From Desulfatirhabdium butyrativorans (GTDB taxonomy: Bacteria > Desulfobacterota > Desulfobacteria > Desulfobacterales > JAIFKL01), in the NCBI GenBank assembly GCA_022736535.1, contig DZCT01000171.1, forward strand, positions 1 through 10,183: 10,183 bases of DNA. Direction: 5' to 3'. A program made the translations under genes and the position numbers. The notes below the pieces were generated by a model. That model ran no database searches and was not told the DNA's origin. It worked only from the letters and a program-made list of their open reading frames with translations. Numbering within the stretch: position 1 is the first letter of the stretch; every line of letters begins with the position of its first letter. This document shows, in pieces, positions 1 through 6,707 of this stretch.

Positions 1-815
1 CAGGGGTAAGCCGGTTCGGGTTCCTCTTTCTGCTCAGGAGCGGGGGAAAGTTTTTGAACTGCTTCCCATGTCTTCTGAGTTGTCTCATCAATCCGGTCGG
101 TTTTTTCATCAATGCGATACATATATTCAAGCGCAGGTCTGATAAAAATTTCAAACTGATTCTGAAAAGCGTCCAAATTGAACTTGATGTCCGCTATCAG
201 TTCGCTTTGAAAAATCGCCTCGACTTCTTTTCGTGTTTTCAGCGTATTGGCAAAACACATACACACAGAATCAAACCAGTTTATACAAGTTCCTTTTTCC
301 TCCCATCCGTTCTGAATCATTGCGACAAATTCATCCGGCAGCGGGTTTTGCCATTCATAAACCTGAGAAATGATTCGCTGTGTCAGTTCCGCTTTTAATG
401 CTTCAATCTGCTCACGGGCAGTTTCAGGCTGAAGCAGCAGCAGTTCAAGACGTTCCTGTGCGGCATTATCCGGCGGAACATATTCGGCTTGAGACGCCTG
501 TTCAATCGCTTTGTACAAAGCCTGACGCACCGCCTCCAATTGCGCCGTTTTTCCCGCAGGACGGTAAAGGGCTTCGTCTTTTCGGAGCAGTTGTTCCGAA
601 ACGCCCAGCATCTTCATACAGCGTTTGCAGACAAAGAGCGTTGCTTCAAAATATGCCTGAAGAACGGCTTTCTGCAAATCGTGGTTGACGGGTTTGCCGC
701 CTTTTTCGAGACGCTGCGTGAAATTTCTCCAGATTTCGGGGACTTTTTTCTCGCTGACGCTGGCGAGCAGGCTGCCGCACATGCCTGTTATCAATGTGTA
801 AAGCAATTCTCCCAT
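1..815 (-). CDS. Unrecognised protein, N-terminal 271 residues (gene runs off the left edge)
   Basis: An uninterrupted minus-strand frame runs from an ATG at 815 to the window edge with no stop, so the C-terminus is missing. The start follows GTAGGAG with 8 bases of spacing, a good ribosome binding site supplied by the repeat at 825-854. The N-terminus (MGELLYTLITGMCGSLLASV) is mildly hydrophobic but lacks a signal-peptide cleavage pattern. The rest looks mostly helical: a motif NHDLQKAVLQAYFEATL at about residues 44-60, two short CxxC/CxxxM-like cysteines (63, 66), a Trp-containing stretch around 174-186, and a heptad-like segment (about 230-250) that ends in a Pro/Glu-rich linker (258-271). 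Such a helical start followed by a flexible linker often precedes a larger C-terminal domain, for example an NTPase or TPR region, but that part is outside the window and I do not recognise the family. It is the third gene in the minus-strand direction, 155 bases after the adaptor gene. Confidence 0.75.
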   Translation of the reverse strand, partial: MGELLYTLITGMCGSLLASVSEKKVPEIWRNFTQRLEKGGKPVNHDLQKAVLQAYFEATLFVCKRCMKMLGVSEQLLRKDEALYRPAGKTAQLEAVRQALYKAIEQASQAEYVPPDNAAQERLELLLLQPETAREQIEALKAELTQRIISQVYEWQNPLPDEFVAMIQNGWEEKGTCINWFDSVCMCFANTLKTRKEVEAIFQSELIADIKFNLDAFQNQFEIFIRPALEYMYRIDEKTDRIDETTQKTWEAVQKLSPAPEQKEEPEPAYP

Positions 816-824
816 TGTGATTTC

Positions 825-854
825 TCCTACAAATATTTCGCCCCTACGGGGCTT
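825..854 (-). repeat. 30-base hairpin repeat ending in a ribosome binding site (copy 1)
   Basis: Read on the minus strand, the element starts with the stem GCCCC-GTA-GGGGC and ends in ATTTGTAGGA. The last bases form the Shine-Dalgarno of the left-edge gene. It matches the copy at 2361-2390 at 26 of 30 positions, in the same orientation and the same place relative to the next start codon. Two of the four differences are paired changes that keep the stem intact (GCCCC/GGGGC here, GCTCC/GGAGC there). Confidence 0.75.
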
Positions 855-888
855 GAAAAATGTGTGTGTCTGTTGCGGCTATCTACAA

Positions 889-955
889 GGATTGTGTATA
901 AGCAGGGATTTCCCGCACGACCGGGAAAGCTGTAATCCTTGCTTATAAACAATCC
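889..955. repeat. Long imperfect inverted repeat (hairpin) downstream of the adaptor gene
   Basis: Bases 889-910 and 934-955 are inverted copies that match at 20 of 22 positions (GGATTGTGTATAAGCAGGGA against GGATTGTTTATAAGCAAGGA). Inside them is a second perfect 7-bp stem, TTTCCCG/CGGGAAA (909-915 and 922-928), with a six-base loop; five unpaired bases (929-933) form a bulge on one side. It lies 16 bases beyond the adaptor gene stop and could end that transcript. It lacks a following T-tract in either direction, so a dispersed repeat that folds is as likely as a classical terminator. Confidence 0.7.
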
Positions 956-970
956 CTGTGTCCGCCCGCT

Positions 971-2350
971 CTATTTCACATCCGCCTTGCCCGCGGCTTC
1001 GGCAATGAGCCTTTCGCCGAGTTCCTTGTCCTCCTGCGGCGCAAGCAGCATCCCCTCGATTGCCGGTATCAAATCCGAGACAATCAGGCGTTCTCCCGGC
1101 GTCAATCCCTCTTTGATGACGTAAAAATTCGTCTGCGAAAAATCTGTCGCCACCTTTTTCCGCTTGAGACGGTTTTCCGCATCCGCCACATACACATCAT
1201 CTTCATGCAGCGCAGACCTCGGAATCACCACCGCCTGCAAAACGGGCTTCCCGCTCAGTTCCACCTCGCAGAACATATTCCGCACTAACGGCGGACGTTT
1301 GCCGACCACAATCTGTTTGTAAGGCTCATCCACCGAGACAATGACGCCCAGCGTGCGGGTCTGGGGATCAATGGTGGCGTCAAGCCGGGAAAGCTGTGCT
1401 TCCCATTCCACAGAAAAATCGCCGGATTTCAGCCTTACCGTAGCTGTGATGCCGATGCTTTCCCGCAGCTTTTCCATGTCAACATCTTCAAAACACAGCG
1501 TTTCACTCACAGAGCGCATCAGATTCCGCATTTTGTGCATGGGAACCTGCGCGGCGATTTCCGCTGTTTTCGTGCCGTCAGCCGTTGCCAGCACCTGACC
1601 TTTCTGAACAAACTGTCTCATTTCAATTTTCACGTCTGTGATGCGGCAGTCAAAAGGGGCTTTCAGCGCGGTGTATTCAAGGTCAAGTTTGGCGTCCTCA
1701 AGCTTGACTTCGTTGACCGCCAGATTTGCCTTGAGCGATTTGCGGTTTGCGGGAATCAGATTCAGGCTGTTTTTCAGATTCTGCACTTTGGTGACCTGGG
1801 CATAATAAGCCGCTTTCTGCTGGTCATACTGGGATGCGGAAATCGTATTTTTATCAAAAAGCTGTTTCCGGCGCTCCAATTCGTTTCTGCTCAGAGCAAG
1901 CGATTTTTCTTCAATTTCAAGCGAAGTTCTGAAATTTTCCTCTTGGGAATCCAGTTCCGCAAGCTGCGCCTTGATGCTCTGAATACCGGCTTCGGTCTGC
2001 GCGGCTGCCAACTGATATTTTGCGGGATCAATGCGGAGTAGCACCGTATCTTTTTTGCATATTGATCCTTTTTTAAATAAAGGACTGATCTCTGTTATTT
2101 TGCCGCTGACCTCGGCGACCGCCTGCCATGCCTGTTCCGGGATCACATAACCGTAACCCAAAGCCCGGGGAATCACATCTGTTGCCTGAACTTTTATGAC
2201 ACGGACCGCTTTTGCCTGTTCTTTGAAATCAAGGCGTTCGGGTACTTTTTTTGCCCGCACCAGTGCCGCCACGATGATGACGGAAATAACAATCGGCGCG
2301 ATGATAAGCATCCGTTTGAGCATGTCTTTCAAGGTGATTTTGAATTTCAT
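971..2350 (-). CDS. RND efflux / HlyD-type periplasmic adaptor (membrane fusion) protein
   Basis: A 459-residue protein of the family that links an inner-membrane pump to an outer-membrane TolC-type channel. The layout is typical: a single N-terminal membrane anchor (about 14-31) after a basic start, a first half-lipoyl region (VAEVSGKITEISPLFKKGS, 78-96), a helical coiled-coil hairpin (about 112-222), the second half-lipoyl region (LEYTALKAPFDCRITDV, 224-240, and VQKGQVLA, 248-255), a beta-barrel domain, and a membrane-proximal C-terminal part (VVIPRSALHEDDVYVAD, 374-390). The DPQTRTLGVIV motif (328-338) is characteristic of RND adaptors. The ATG has a strong AGGAGG 8 bases upstream. The gene begins 29 bases after the aldolase stop, so the two are probably co-transcribed. 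No pump or outer-membrane channel gene follows within the window, which is unusual because RND adaptor and pump genes normally lie side by side. The substrate cannot be inferred. Confidence 0.93.
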   Translation of the reverse strand: MKFKITLKDMLKRMLIIAPIVISVIIVAALVRAKKVPERLDFKEQAKAVRVIKVQATDVIPRALGYGYVIPEQAWQAVAEVSGKITEISPLFKKGSICKKDTVLLRIDPAKYQLAAAQTEAGIQSIKAQLAELDSQEENFRTSLEIEEKSLALSRNELERRKQLFDKNTISASQYDQQKAAYYAQVTKVQNLKNSLNLIPANRKSLKANLAVNEVKLEDAKLDLEYTALKAPFDCRITDVKIEMRQFVQKGQVLATADGTKTAEIAAQVPMHKMRNLMRSVSETLCFEDVDMEKLRESIGITATVRLKSGDFSVEWEAQLSRLDATIDPQTRTLGVIVSVDEPYKQIVVGKRPPLVRNMFCEVELSGKPVLQAVVIPRSALHEDDVYVADAENRLKRKKVATDFSQTNFYVIKEGLTPGERLIVSDLIPAIEGMLLAPQEDKELGERLIAEAAGKADVK

Positions 2351-2360
2351 GGTAAAAACC

Positions 2361-2390
2361 TCCTACAAATATGTCGCTCCTATGGAGCTT
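2361..2390 (-). repeat. 30-base hairpin repeat: gives the aldolase stop and the adaptor ribosome binding site (copy 2)
   Basis: Read on the minus strand it has the stem GCTCC-ATA-GGAGC followed by GACATATTTGTAGGA. It is the second copy of the element at 825-854. The TAG inside CCATAGG (2382-2380) is the stop codon of the aldolase frame, and the terminal AGGAGG is the Shine-Dalgarno of the adaptor gene. The hairpin sits exactly between the two translated frames, so it could also tune translational coupling; that last point is inference. Confidence 0.75.
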
Positions 2391-3795
2391 TGCTCTTTTT
2401 TGACAGACTCCGATAAATATCAAACACATGGCTGTCTGAAACCGCCTGATATTCTCCCAGCGCAAATGCCCGGATTTTTGCCCGGATATTATGCTCGCCG
2501 ATGTCCGCAGCGATGCACGCGGCTTTCCGGCTCTCCCCGACAGCAACAAGCCCCAAGCCTGCAATAAAAAAGAGCGAAGGATAAACATCTGCCCTCTCGT
2601 TCCCACGCTCCGCGTGGGAATGCCGCCCGGACGCGCCGCGTCCCGCCGGAGATGATTCATAAAAAAGCTTTCCCCCTTCCTCGTTCCCACGCTCTGCGTG
2701 GGAATGCAGCCCGGACGCTCCGCGTCCCGCCGGAGAAGACTCACCTTCACCTTCAGACGATTCGTAAAAAAGCCTGTCGTAATCGCTTTTAAAATTTGCA
2801 ATTTCCCGATTGATGACGGCTCTGAGCGATTCATCATCTTCGGGAACAGAAGCGATATATGCCATCGCATGTTTGGCAAGAATGGCATGGTGGGGCGTGA
2901 GCATACCGGAGCGGCAGATTTCCCGCGCCGGCTCAGAAATGGAAATTTCTATGATATCCGGAGCATTGCGGATTTCTGTGAAAAGCTGTTCCTGCTTTTC
3001 ATCAGTTCCGCAACCTGCGCACGCGTCCCGAATCATCCGGACACATCTTGCCAGCGCGGCATCGGCGTTTGCCGGAATTTGCAAATCCCTGCCCCGCGTC
3101 AGCAAAGTTTTTCCTTTTATCTGCTGTTCGATATAGGCTTCCGCCCGATTCACATAAGCGATCATTTTATTGTATGATGCCCTGACATCTTCCGCAAAAG
3201 TGAAAATGCCGTGATTCATAATCACAATGCCGTCAATATCCGGCTGGCGGTCAAAAGCTTCTGCGGCTGCTTTTGCCAGCGGAAAGCCGGACGCAATATA
3301 CGGCAGCACGGCTATTTTTTCGCCCATCGCTTCTTTTATCATGCTTTCGCCGTGTTTCTGATTGGTTATAATCAAAATGCTGTCCGAGTGCGTGTGTTCC
3401 ACATATCTGTGCAGGATGAACGCGTGCAGCAGTGCCTCAACAGAAGGCGCGGGCGAGTCTGCGGAAATCCGGCAGGCTTTCACCTGATCTTCCATTTCCG
3501 AAGCTGAAAGATCGTCAAAACCGCGGAGTTTCCGAAGCGGCTGCAAATACAAGCCCGTAAAACCCTCCGGCTCAATGCTTGCCATGTCCCACCCGGTTCC
3601 TTTGACAAAAATCACGTCGCTTTCTTCACCCGGAATTTTTAATTTCACGGAAGTATTTCCGCCCCCGTGCAGTACCAGACGGCTGTTGCCGCCGAGGAGC
3701 CGCGTCGTATAAACCCGCAGGCTGAGTTCCCGCGGCGCATCAGGATATTTGGCGGCAAATTCAAAAGATTCTTTTTCGTTAAAAAGATTTTCCAT
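2380..3795 (-). CDS. Class II aldolase/adducin-family protein (RhaD-like), with repeat insertion and short C-terminus
   Basis: A 471-residue protein with zinc-dependent class II aldolase features, expected to cleave or form a sugar phosphate in the cytoplasm. Visible are a glycine-rich substrate loop LHGGGNTS (42-49), FVKGTGWDM (63-71), the metal-binding EHTHSD (133-138; His134, His136) and NHGIFTF (194-200; His195). The overall pattern is closest to the aldolase half of bifunctional rhamnulose-1-phosphate aldolase/lactaldehyde dehydrogenase proteins, including the later LGLVAVGESRKAACIAADIGEH region (from about 414). It lacks the short-chain dehydrogenase domain that follows there: the frame ends soon after VFDIYRSL, where a hairpin repeat supplies the stop codon. 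Residues about 352-400 are encoded by two palindromic repeats and are foreign to the family. I chose ATG 3795 (MENLF, like family starts); a GTG at 3804 would add three residues, and neither has a clear ribosome binding site. Substrate unknown. Confidence 0.88.
   Translation of the reverse strand: MENLFNEKESFEFAAKYPDAPRELSLRVYTTRLLGGNSRLVLHGGGNTSVKLKIPGEESDVIFVKGTGWDMASIEPEGFTGLYLQPLRKLRGFDDLSASEMEDQVKACRISADSPAPSVEALLHAFILHRYVEHTHSDSILIITNQKHGESMIKEAMGEKIAVLPYIASGFPLAKAAAEAFDRQPDIDGIVIMNHGIFTFAEDVRASYNKMIAYVNRAEAYIEQQIKGKTLLTRGRDLQIPANADAALARCVRMIRDACAGCGTDEKQEQLFTEIRNAPDIIEISISEPAREICRSGMLTPHHAILAKHAMAYIASVPEDDESLRAVINREIANFKSDYDRLFYESSEGEGESSPAGRGASGLHSHAERGNEEGGKLFYESSPAGRGASGRHSHAERGNERADVYPSLFFIAGLGLVAVGESRKAACIAADIGEHNIRAKIRAFALGEYQAVSDSHVFDIYRSLSKKSKAP
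2597..2652 (-). repeat. 56-base double-hairpin repeat inside the aldolase gene (copy A)
   Basis: The unit holds two perfect hairpins: TTCCCACGC-TCC-GCGTGGGAA (2600-2620) and GGACGC-GCC-GCGTCC (2629-2643). It matches copy B at 53 of 56 positions, and all three differences lie in the loops or between the hairpins, never in a stem. On the minus strand it is translated as SPAGRGASGRHSHAERGNE-like residues. Similar 'TTCCCACGCTCCGCGTGGGAA' elements are, from memory, dispersed in several large proteobacterial genomes. Confidence 0.85.
2681..2736 (-). repeat. 56-base double-hairpin repeat inside the aldolase gene (copy B)
   Basis: Same structure as copy A, beginning exactly 84 bases (28 codons) further along, so the reading frame is kept through both. 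The host sequence next to the repeats is duplicated too: TGATTCATAAAAAAGC at 2653-2668 repeats 2757-2772 (coding F-Y-E-S) with two mismatches. This suggests that the element plus some of its flank was duplicated after the first insertion. Confidence 0.85.
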
Positions 3796-3929
3796 GTATT
3801 TCACTTTTATGTTTCAAATTTTCTGTTTGACGATTTCACATTTCCAATTTTATATTCCATATCCCATTGAAATATTTTTTGCAAGAAAGCCTTGTTAAAG
3901 TCCCTGAAAAAGCAGAATCTGACAGGCGG

Positions 3930-3943
3930 CAACTGACAACTGA
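3930..3943. repeat. Two tandem CAACTGA heptamers
   Basis: CAACTGA occurs twice back to back in the divergent intergenic region (3805-4074) between the aldolase and kinase genes. The copy number is low, so this is only a hint of a heptamer repeat family; a different heptamer family occurs at 7541 and 8399. The rest of this 270-base gap is AT-rich and contains no convincing gene. Confidence 0.4.
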
Positions 3944-3951
3944 CTTTTAAA

Positions 3952-3980
3952 TTGACATATAAGCAAGTTTTAGGTAATGT
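3952..3980 (+). promoter_or_regulatory. Possible promoter for the kinase-phosphatase-FHA-vWA genes
   Basis: A perfect -35 box TTGACA (3952-3957) is followed after 17 bases by TAATGT (3975-3980), a weak -10. A better -10 sequence, TATAAT, lies at 3983-3988, but its spacing of 25 bases is too long for that -35. The surrounding DNA is strongly AT-rich, and this is the only upstream space for a promoter of the four plus-strand genes. The predicted start would leave an untranslated leader of about 90 bases. Confidence 0.35.
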
Positions 3981-4074
3981 AATATAATAAATCATAAACT
4001 TCGTGATCTTACACTCAGGCTGCTTTTGGGGAAAATCCGGAGCGATTCTGCGATGACAGGCATGGGAAAGTGAA

Positions 4075-6657
4075 ATGGTTGAAATATCTATGTTATCTAA
4101 TCTCAGCGGGGCGACAGGCTTGAAAAAACATCCGGCAATGTACTGGGGGATCGGCATCACCGTTTTTTTTCTGATAATTGTCTATGCTCACATAGATTTT
4201 CTTGAAATACTGGAGCGGAAACTTTATGATGTCAGAATGGAATTAAGGGGCGGTTCGGAAGATTCGGATAAAATTGTGATGGTGGATATTGACAATGATT
4301 CTGTTGAAAAAATCGGACGCTGGCCCTGGCCCCGTTTCCGTATCGCCGAGGGCATCAGAAAAATCAGCGACGCGGGCGCCAAGGTGATCGGACTGAATAT
4401 TATTTACAGCGAAGCAGAGGACAGCACGGCTTTAAAAGAGATCGAACATCTGTCAGAGTACCTCAGACGCCTCACAGACGAAGGCGCAAACGGAAAACTG
4501 CCTGAAATTATTGAAACGGTCAGTCAGATACGGTCCCGTTTGGACAATGACGGAAAACTTGCGGAAGCGATCAGCGCATCCGACAAGGTGGTGCTGCCGG
4601 TGTTTTTCAAACAGTTGGACGAACTGTTGAAGCCCAAGGCAGAGGAAAAGAAAAAAAAGAGCCTCGGACTTGCAGGCAGTTCCGTCAAAGTTCAAAATTC
4701 CGACAACAGAGAATGCCCCGAAGCCGATGAAATTACCATGCCCATTGCCCCCCTGCTTAAAGCTGCAAAAGGCATCGGACATGTCACCATCGCTTACGAT
4801 ATAGACGGAAAAGTCAGATGGGAACAACTGCTGCATGAATACGGCGGAAAATATATCCCTTCTTTCAGCCTGAGTTTAGCCGCGCTTTTCCTGGATGTGA
4901 ACAATTCGGAAATAGACGCGGTGCTGGGCAAATCCGTGTCTGTAGGCTTTCTGGAAATTCCGCTGACCCCGAAATCCGAATTTTCAGTCAGTTTCAAGGG
5001 CGGCGCGGGGACATTCAGGCGTTATTCCTTTGTTGACATCTTAGACAGCAAATATCAGCCGGATGTGTTCAAAAACAAAATCGTTATCATCACGCCCACA
5101 GCCGCCGGCATATTGAATCCCATCAGCACGCCCACCGCTTCTGTCATGTCAGTGGGCGAATTTACGGCAAATGCGGTATGGGCAATGCTCAACCGGAAAT
5201 TTGTTTACAAACCTTCATGGGATGTCTTTGCCGGACTGATGATGATCCTTATGGTGGGCGCGCTGCTGATTCTGGTTCTGCCCCGCCTGAAGGCTCATGT
5301 TTCAGCCGCTGCCTTTGTCCTGCTGTTAGCGGTTTTTATCGGCATTCCTTTTTACCTTTTTATATCTCACGGCTTATGGATTCAGATCACCTATCCGCTG
5401 CTGCAGCTCATTTTCGGATATATCGGCATGATCAGCATCAAATATTTCCTGACCGAGACCCGCAAAGACAAAATCGAGGTGGAATCCGCTGAAACCAACC
5501 GGATGCTGGGGCTTTCTTTTCAGAGTCAGGGACAGTTGGACATGGCTTTTGACAAATTCCGCAAAGCGCCGGTTGACAATGAAATGAAAGCGATTCTTTA
5601 CAATCTCGGTTTGGATTTTGAAAGAAAGCGTCAGTTCAACAAAGCCGCATCTGTATATGAATACATTGAGGAATCTGATCCCAAATATAAAGATGTCGTG
5701 GCCCGGAAAAAGAAACTGATGCAGGCAAGCGACACAATGGTCTTCGGCGACGGATTTCTGAGCGTGGGGACAAGCGGGGGCGGACTGATTTCTCCCGGCT
5801 CCGACACCCGCCCCACTTTGGGCAGATACGAGATCGTCAAGCAGTTGGGAAAAGGCGCGATGGGCGTTGTTTATCTCGGCAAAGACCCGCGCATCAACCG
5901 GACCACCGCCATTAAAACCTTCCGTTTCAGCGAAGATTTCACGCCTGAAGAAGTCAAGCTGATGAAAGAGAAGTTCTTCAGAGAGGCGGAAAGTGCGGGA
6001 ACGCTCTCCCATCCCAATATTGTGACGATTTACGACGCGGGCGAGGAACAGGAACTGGCTTATATTGCGATGGAATATTTAGAAGGAGAGGATTTGCAGA
6101 AATATACCAGAAAAAGCAGCCTTCTTCCCATGCGGAAAGTATTGGATTATGTAGCCGACATTGCCGACGCGCTGGATTATGCCCATGAAAAAGGCATTGT
6201 GCATCGGGACATCAAGCCCGCCAATATCATGCTCCTGAAATCCGGCGTGGTCAAAATCACCGATTTCGGGATTGCCAGAATTACGGCTGCTTCCCAGACT
6301 CAGACCGGCGTGGTCAAGGGAACGCCTCATTATATGTCGCCGGAACAGATTTCCGGTGAAAAAGTGGACGGACGTTCGGATATATTTTCGCTGGGATCCA
6401 TGTTGTTTCAACTGCTGACCGGTGATGTTCCTTTCCACGGCAACAGCCCCGCAGCGCTTCTGCATCAGATTCTGAATGTTGCACAGCCGGATCCGAGAAC
6501 ATTGAATCCGAAACTCTTAAAACCCCATGTCGCCATTATCAACAAAGCCATGGAAAAAGACCGGGAAAAGCGGTATCAGAGAGCGGGCCTTATGGCCGCG
6601 CATCTGAGAGCGCTGGGAAAAAAGATTGATGATGCACTCGGGGCGGCAAAAAAGTAG
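4075..6657 (+). CDS. CHASE2-domain transmembrane serine/threonine protein kinase with TPR-like linker
   Basis: An 860-residue membrane kinase. One membrane helix (about 22-40) is followed by a periplasmic CHASE2 sensor domain (about 45-380), recognisable by LYDVRMELRG, MVDIDNDSVEKIGRWPWPR (69-87), GHVTIAYDIDGKVRWE and FKNKIVIITPTA (332-343). Three more membrane helices follow (about 384-403, 408-430, 434-458). A cytoplasmic stretch (about 472-550) then reads like two or three TPR helices pairs (NRMLGLSFQSQGQLDMAFDK; LYNLGLDFERKRQFNKAASV). The C-terminal kinase domain (584 to about 848) is complete: GKGAMG loop (592-597), Lys614, HRDIKPAN (710-717), DFG (730-732), GTPHYMSPEQ (749-758), Asp769. 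It should therefore be active on Ser/Thr. The CHASE2 domain has a large helical, Lys-rich insert (about 117-215). The start at ATG 4075 has only a weak GGGAAAG upstream; ATG 4090 is an alternative. It is the first gene of the cassette and its stop lies inside a palindrome. Confidence 0.94.
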   Translation: MVEISMLSNLSGATGLKKHPAMYWGIGITVFFLIIVYAHIDFLEILERKLYDVRMELRGGSEDSDKIVMVDIDNDSVEKIGRWPWPRFRIAEGIRKISDAGAKVIGLNIIYSEAEDSTALKEIEHLSEYLRRLTDEGANGKLPEIIETVSQIRSRLDNDGKLAEAISASDKVVLPVFFKQLDELLKPKAEEKKKKSLGLAGSSVKVQNSDNRECPEADEITMPIAPLLKAAKGIGHVTIAYDIDGKVRWEQLLHEYGGKYIPSFSLSLAALFLDVNNSEIDAVLGKSVSVGFLEIPLTPKSEFSVSFKGGAGTFRRYSFVDILDSKYQPDVFKNKIVIITPTAAGILNPISTPTASVMSVGEFTANAVWAMLNRKFVYKPSWDVFAGLMMILMVGALLILVLPRLKAHVSAAAFVLLLAVFIGIPFYLFISHGLWIQITYPLLQLIFGYIGMISIKYFLTETRKDKIEVESAETNRMLGLSFQSQGQLDMAFDKFRKAPVDNEMKAILYNLGLDFERKRQFNKAASVYEYIEESDPKYKDVVARKKKLMQASDTMVFGDGFLSVGTSGGGLISPGSDTRPTLGRYEIVKQLGKGAMGVVYLGKDPRINRTTAIKTFRFSEDFTPEEVKLMKEKFFREAESAGTLSHPNIVTIYDAGEEQELAYIAMEYLEGEDLQKYTRKSSLLPMRKVLDYVADIADALDYAHEKGIVHRDIKPANIMLLKSGVVKITDFGIARITAASQTQTGVVKGTPHYMSPEQISGEKVDGRSDIFSLGSMLFQLLTGDVPFHGNSPAALLHQILNVAQPDPRTLNPKLLKPHVAIINKAMEKDREKRYQRAGLMAAHLRALGKKIDDALGAAKK

Positions 6658-6681
6658 AGACGCACGGCAGTGCGTCTCTAC
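6654..6681. repeat. Perfect 12-bp palindrome overlapping the kinase stop codon
   Basis: GTAGAGACGCAC (6654-6665), loop GGCA, GTGCGTCTCTAC (6670-6681). The TAG at 6655-6657 is the kinase stop. There is no T-tract after it, so it is more like a dispersed palindromic repeat than a terminator. It may reduce read-through or stabilise the upstream mRNA before the phosphatase gene, which starts 26 bases later. Its edge CTCTACGG recurs at 10048-10055. Confidence 0.8.
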
Positions 6682-6707
6682 GGAATAGCCTTTGGAAAGG
6701 ACTTGTA

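Noticed and set aside
54..935. Plus-strand frames at the left edge
   Set aside because: They run opposite to the longer uninterrupted minus-strand frame, which has a good ribosome binding site and a sensible protein composition.
2597..2736. CRISPR-like array
   Set aside because: There are only two units with 28 bases between them, the units are double hairpins inside a coding frame, and no cas gene is present.
2229..2888. Minus-strand frame of 219 codons overlapping the aldolase and adaptor genes
   Set aside because: It contains the palindromic repeats read in another frame (RSVGTRG-type residues) and fragments of both genes out of frame.
3983..3988. TATAAT as the -10 box of the kinase promoter
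   Set aside because: It is 25 bases from the only good -35 box, which is too far for a standard sigma-70 promoter; kept only as a note.
3807..4160. Minus-strand frame of 117 codons across the divergent intergenic region and the kinase start
   Set aside because: It overlaps the start of the kinase gene, has an odd composition and no ribosome binding site, and would fill the only promoter space of two genes.
5374..6012. Minus-strand frame of 212 codons opposite the kinase gene
   Set aside because: It lies fully antisense to the conserved kinase and TPR-like region and shows no recognisable domain; it is a by-product of codon use.
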